Source: Lamprobacter modestohalophilus (GTDB lineage Bacteria; Pseudomonadota; Gammaproteobacteria; Chromatiales; Chromatiaceae). From it: 42,054 nt of DNA. Shown here piece after piece: positions 39,278 to 42,054 of this stretch. The notes under the pieces are model-generated. The model did not search any database, had not been told where the DNA came from, and saw only the letters and a program-made list of their open reading frames with translations. A program made the translations under genes and the position numbers. Where the stretch lies: positions 1 through 42,054 of the forward strand of contig NZ_NRRY01000046.1 of assembly GCF_016583905.1 (NCBI RefSeq), read 5' to 3'. The first letter of the stretch is position 1, and the number at the start of each line of letters is the position of its first letter.

Positions 39278-40048
39278 ATGACCGAGAAGCAACCCCAGCG
39301 AACACTGACGCTTGAAGCCATCACCGCTTCAGCTGCTCAGTACGAATCGCGCTCAGCGTGGAAACGCGCCGACCAAAGTGCTTACGAGGCTGCGCGTAAA
39401 CGTGATCTGCTCGATACCGTCTGCGCGCACATGGACCCCGTGCCGTCCAGCCAGGCGCTTTCCCTTGCGGAGATCCGAGCTTCGGCCGCCTTGTACCCAA
39501 CACGCCAAGCTTGGCAACGAGGCAACCCCTCCGCCTATAACGCGGCTAAACAACATCAACTTTTCGATGTGGTCTGCGGGCACATGCCCGCATCACCGCG
39601 CAAACTGCCGCTCGAGGCCCTGATGGCATCGGCCGCGCGTTACCAGAGCCGGGGCGACTGGAAGAACGCTGATCCGAGCGCCTATCTCAGTGCATACCGG
39701 CGCGGTTTACTCGATGTCGTCTGCGCTCACATGACCAGCAAGCTCCGACCAAGCGGCTACTGGACACTTGAGCGTTGTAAGGAGTCCGCTGCGGCCTATA
39801 CCCGTCGGGGAGACTGGCAGAAAGCAGCCTCGAACGCTTACGCGCATGCACAAAAAAATGGTTGGTTAGACCTTTGCTGCGCGCACATGTCGAAGCAGCA
39901 GCGTGACAGGAAATGGACTCATAAGGCGATCGAAGCCTCAGCGCAGCGGTTCAACTCCAAGACATCCTGGCATCGGGAAGAGCACGGTGCGTATTCGGCC
40001 GCTAAACAACTTGGTATCTTTGAGCAGGTAACGGCGCATATGGCCTGA
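39278..40048 (+). CDS. Protein of five tandem 43-residue repeats
   Basis: From ATG 39278 the 256-residue product is almost wholly five repeats. The shared pattern is L-x-x-E-A-x-x-A-S-A-A-x-Y, then S/T-R-x-x-W, then S-A-Y-x-A-A, and it ends L-D-x-V-C-x-H-M. Every copy has 43 residues from its first Leu/Trp to the closing H-M; copies 1-3 are most alike, and copy 5 ends TAHM. I recall similar units in phage and mobile-element proteins near homing-type nucleases, where helix-turn-helix DNA binding is suspected, but no nuclease is present here. The conserved Cys-x-His could bind metal. Function unknown. Confidence 0.75.
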   Translation: MTEKQPQRTLTLEAITASAAQYESRSAWKRADQSAYEAARKRDLLDTVCAHMDPVPSSQALSLAEIRASAALYPTRQAWQRGNPSAYNAAKQHQLFDVVCGHMPASPRKLPLEALMASAARYQSRGDWKNADPSAYLSAYRRGLLDVVCAHMTSKLRPSGYWTLERCKESAAAYTRRGDWQKAASNAYAHAQKNGWLDLCCAHMSKQQRDRKWTHKAIEASAQRFNSKTSWHREEHGAYSAAKQLGIFEQVTAHMA

Positions 40049-40114
40049 TCGGTCTATCGATCCAGTAGACATGCGGTGTTCAACGACGTGGTGAGACCTT
40101 GATCAGCCGGTGGA

Positions 40115-40513
40115 CTAGAACGCTCGCTCCTGAGCTTGTTTCACATAGGCATCGGAGACCACTCGGCGGACACCCGAATCGCGCAGGGCCTGTTGTGCGT
40201 TCGCGCTGCTGAAGTAAGGACCCAGCATGACGACATAGAGATCAGGCGTCAGCCCAGGATAGAACGCCGTCTCCGCGACGATGAGGTTCGTCGTCGACAA
40301 CTGTCGAGTGACTTGATCCGCCAGGGACTGGGCTTGCTGGAGGCCGGCTGGGGTCTGCGGCAGACTCCCCAGGATCACGAACCATCGGTTCTCCCCGGCC
40401 CAAGCCGTCGATGGCGTCTGGAGCCAGATCAAGCAGGTGAGCGCCAAGACAAGCAAGGAACGACGCCCCGTGAGGGTTGCGCCGACAGGCATCGATCGGG
40501 TCGAGAAAGGCAT
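40115..40513 (-). CDS. SPOR-like domain secreted protein
   Basis: Starting at ATG 40513 (GAGGTG seven bases upstream), the 132-residue product has a signal peptide to about residue 40 (LLVLALTCLIWLQTPSTAWA). A single SPOR-like domain follows: RWFVILGSLPQTPAGLQQAQ, then PDLYVVMLGPYFSSANAQQAL. SPOR domains bind septal peptidoglycan, but this protein lacks other modules. A longer frame to 40588 is less supported. Confidence 0.7.
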   Translation of the reverse strand: MPFSTRSMPVGATLTGRRSLLVLALTCLIWLQTPSTAWAGENRWFVILGSLPQTPAGLQQAQSLADQVTRQLSTTNLIVAETAFYPGLTPDLYVVMLGPYFSSANAQQALRDSGVRRVVSDAYVKQAQERAF

Positions 40514-40593
40514 CGTTAACACCTCGCCAGATGGGACCTCATGAAGGTCGTCGCGGATGGTCATGGATGGCCGGCCGGTCTGCCGCACCAGGC

Positions 40594-41238
40594 TTAGCGC
40601 TGGATCTGCGCATCGACGATCAGCGGCACACTCTCGACGTCACGGCATTCGGGGTCACCCTGACAAGATGCCGCCGCAACTCGGGCTTGTTGATAGGAGA
40701 AGCTGACCCAGTGACCAACAAGCGGACGGTCACACACAGCGAAATCGGCCATTGCCTCATGCTGCATCTGCTGCGCGTCGACGAAGGTCATGTAGCAGGC
40801 ACGATCGCCCATCTCCATCGCTTCAACCCGGTAAACAGGTTGGCTTCCAGCCTGGCTGACGGGTTGGATACGGTAAGCAATGGTTTCGTCTTGCAGGTTG
40901 CCCCACCCAGTCCAGAGTTCGGTGAGGGTGGCATGCTCGTTGGTTAGCGCGTCGATCCGGTAGATCCAAGTCCGCGGCGGACCGCTTGGAGCGTCTTCTG
41001 CGCCGCGTTCTTCCACCATGAGCAGCAGATCGTCAGATAGCGCCCGCACCCGCGCCGACAAGGTTGCCGCTCCGCTGCGCGAACACTCCAATTCATCATA
41101 GAGATCAACTTGATGCTCGCCAACAAACGCGAGCCCGGCACAGCTCGCCTCGTCCATCACCAAGCGCCTGTCAGACAATGGATGGCCTTGTAAGCCTGCG
41201 CTGCACAGCAACAAAGCGATGAGGACGTATGGTTTCAA
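40594..41238 (-). CDS. Secreted hypothetical protein with TTG start
   Basis: AGGAG lies six bases before a TTG at 41238, which opens directly into a signal peptide (KPYVLIALLLCSAGLQG), so this start is preferred over an upstream ATG. The 214-residue product contains several cysteines (ASCAGLAF, LECSRSG, RACYMTF, CDRPLVG, CQGDPECRD) and is probably a disulfide-bonded periplasmic protein. No family is recognised. It lies 80 bases upstream of the SPOR gene in the same direction, so they may be co-transcribed. Confidence 0.65.
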   Translation of the reverse strand: MKPYVLIALLLCSAGLQGHPLSDRRLVMDEASCAGLAFVGEHQVDLYDELECSRSGAATLSARVRALSDDLLLMVEERGAEDAPSGPPRTWIYRIDALTNEHATLTELWTGWGNLQDETIAYRIQPVSQAGSQPVYRVEAMEMGDRACYMTFVDAQQMQHEAMADFAVCDRPLVGHWVSFSYQQARVAAASCQGDPECRDVESVPLIVDAQIQR

Positions 41239-41412
41239 AGGCGGCTCCTGTCGTCTTGCCAAGGGTTGGACATGTGTTCTGCGGTCTTTGCCCATGAGAG
41301 CGAAGGAGAGACATAAGCGATGCCACGAGATCAAGCACAGAGCGGCATCAGGACTTGGTATGCATCATCCGCTCATGCTGTCCGTTTGGCATCACTGATA
41401 TCGTGACGCCTC

Positions 41413-42054
41413 ATGCTCGCAAAGCTTACATCCCTCCTGCTGCTGACCTTGCTCGGCGTGCTGCTGTTTGGCCTCATGATCTGGTGGCTGCAGCCAAAGA
41501 TGATCTTCTTTCCCGACGAACGCTTGCAGGCGACACCGATCGATTGGGGCCTCGACTATGAAGAGGTTGAGCTGACCACCGAGGATGGGATCAGCCTACA
41601 TGGATGGAGAGTCAAACCGCCCAGAGCCCATGCCACCGCACCACGCACGCTGCTGTTCTTCCATGGCAATGCCGGCAATCTCTCGCATCGTGGCGACTCG
41701 CTCCGGATCTTCACCGACCTGGGGCTGGAGGTGCTGATCATCGACTATCGCGGCTATGGTCGCAGCCAGGGCTCGCCGTCGGAACAAGGACTGTATCGGG
41801 ATGCCACGGCGGCCTGGCAGTGGTTGACGCAGGTTCAGGGTACCCCGCCCGAGGAGATCGTTCTCTTCGGGCGTTCACTTGGAGGCGCGGTGGCGGCCTG
41901 GTTGGCCGCACGCACGACGCCCGCAGCGGTGATCATCGAATCCAGCTTTGACCGGATGCAGAGCCTGGCGGAGGTGCATTATCCCCTGCTCTCGCGCCTG
42001 ATCCCGCTTCGGGTCGCCTTCCCGGCCGTTGATGAGATCGCCACCGTGCAGAGT
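41413..42054 (+). CDS. Membrane-anchored alpha/beta hydrolase, truncated by the window end
   Basis: An open frame from ATG 41413 runs to the end of the window (214 codons, incomplete). Residues 3-25 form a membrane anchor. Then the BEM46/YqkD-like hydrolase pattern follows: MIFFPDE, LHGWRV, an HGNAGN oxyanion motif, DYRGYGRS and the nucleophile elbow FGRSLGG. The catalytic Asp and His would lie beyond the window. The substrate is unknown; relatives are serine hydrolases or thioesterases. Confidence 0.85.
   Translation, partial: MLAKLTSLLLLTLLGVLLFGLMIWWLQPKMIFFPDERLQATPIDWGLDYEEVELTTEDGISLHGWRVKPPRAHATAPRTLLFFHGNAGNLSHRGDSLRIFTDLGLEVLIIDYRGYGRSQGSPSEQGLYRDATAAWQWLTQVQGTPPEEIVLFGRSLGGAVAAWLAARTTPAAVIIESSFDRMQSLAEVHYPLLSRLIPLRVAFPAVDEIATVQS

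Noticed and set aside
1-42054. rRNA, tRNA, integrase, relaxase or a clear origin of transfer
   Set aside because: I looked for these and saw none that I could support in this window.

Overview
The window reads as part of a large conjugative, self-replicating element (plasmid or plasmid-like ICE relative) of a high-GC gammaproteobacterium. A purple sulfur bacterium of the Chromatiales is my best guess, but nothing in the sequence proves it. The evidence is an F-type mating-pair formation cluster (traF-traH-traG), a lambda-like recombination block (ssb, bet, exo), a cobS-like/DUF3150/VWA block and radC in an order reminiscent of SXT/R391 and IncA/C elements, an AcaB-like protein, and an iteron-carrying Rep_3 replicon with a KfrA-like protein. 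I see no rRNA, tRNA, CRISPR array or intact insertion sequence.

Layout. 1-6.6 kb: minus-strand transfer operon traF>traH>traG; TraG ends in a muramidase-like domain. 6.6-9.2 kb: a scar zone with a serine recombinase remnant, an intact HigBA-type toxin-antitoxin pair of lower GC, a decayed RepA gene and two antitoxin genes without intact toxins. 9.4-20.3 kb: one long plus-strand block: small ORF, ssb, small Arg-rich ORF, bet, exo, MoxR/CobS-type ATPase, WGR protein, DUF3150 protein, VWA/HEXXH protein, two small unknowns, a zinc-finger/TOPRIM primase-like protein, radC and one small unknown. Several genes here are preceded by GC-rich hairpin leaders. Three of these leaders share an architecture in which a GTCTCC-type segment can pair with the ribosome binding site. 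20.4-22.4 kb (minus): XRE regulator, DnaT-like protein, DnaC-like loader. 22.9-24.8 kb (minus): an XRE regulator, a Crp-like regulator and a lytic transglycosylase with overlapping start/stop codons. 25-28.4 kb: AcaB-like protein (plus) and a minus operon of AlpA, an unknown, a DnaB-N/RepA-like ATPase and a small winged-helix-like protein. 28.4-29.3 kb: a non-coding zone with an IS91-type transposase fragment. 29.3-32.3 kb: small ORF, DHH phosphoesterase, an iteron origin and the Rep_3 initiator. 32.3-35 kb (minus): KfrA-like protein, DEDDh exonuclease, an unknown and a uroporphyrinogen-III synthase gene broken by one base. 35-42 kb: NaChBac-type sodium channel, TRIC-family protein, Rnk, ProQ/FinO protein, two unknown plus-strand genes (one a protein of five 43-residue repeats), a SPOR-domain protein, an unknown secreted protein and a truncated alpha/beta hydrolase.

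How the genes may work together. The element carries much of its own DNA metabolism: Rep initiator, DnaB-N-type ATPase, DnaC/DnaT-like loader proteins, primase-like protein, SSB, Bet/Exo annealase-nuclease pair and RadC. The most unusual signal is that three unrelated proteins of the recombination block (Exo, the WGR protein and the DUF3150 protein) end in the same tetrapeptide, DFWF. In the WGR protein it follows acidic residues much like the acidic SSB tail (DDDMPF here). All three are encoded beside a MoxR-type ATPase and a VWA protein that also carries HEAGH. I infer that the tail is a shared docking peptide; this is untested.
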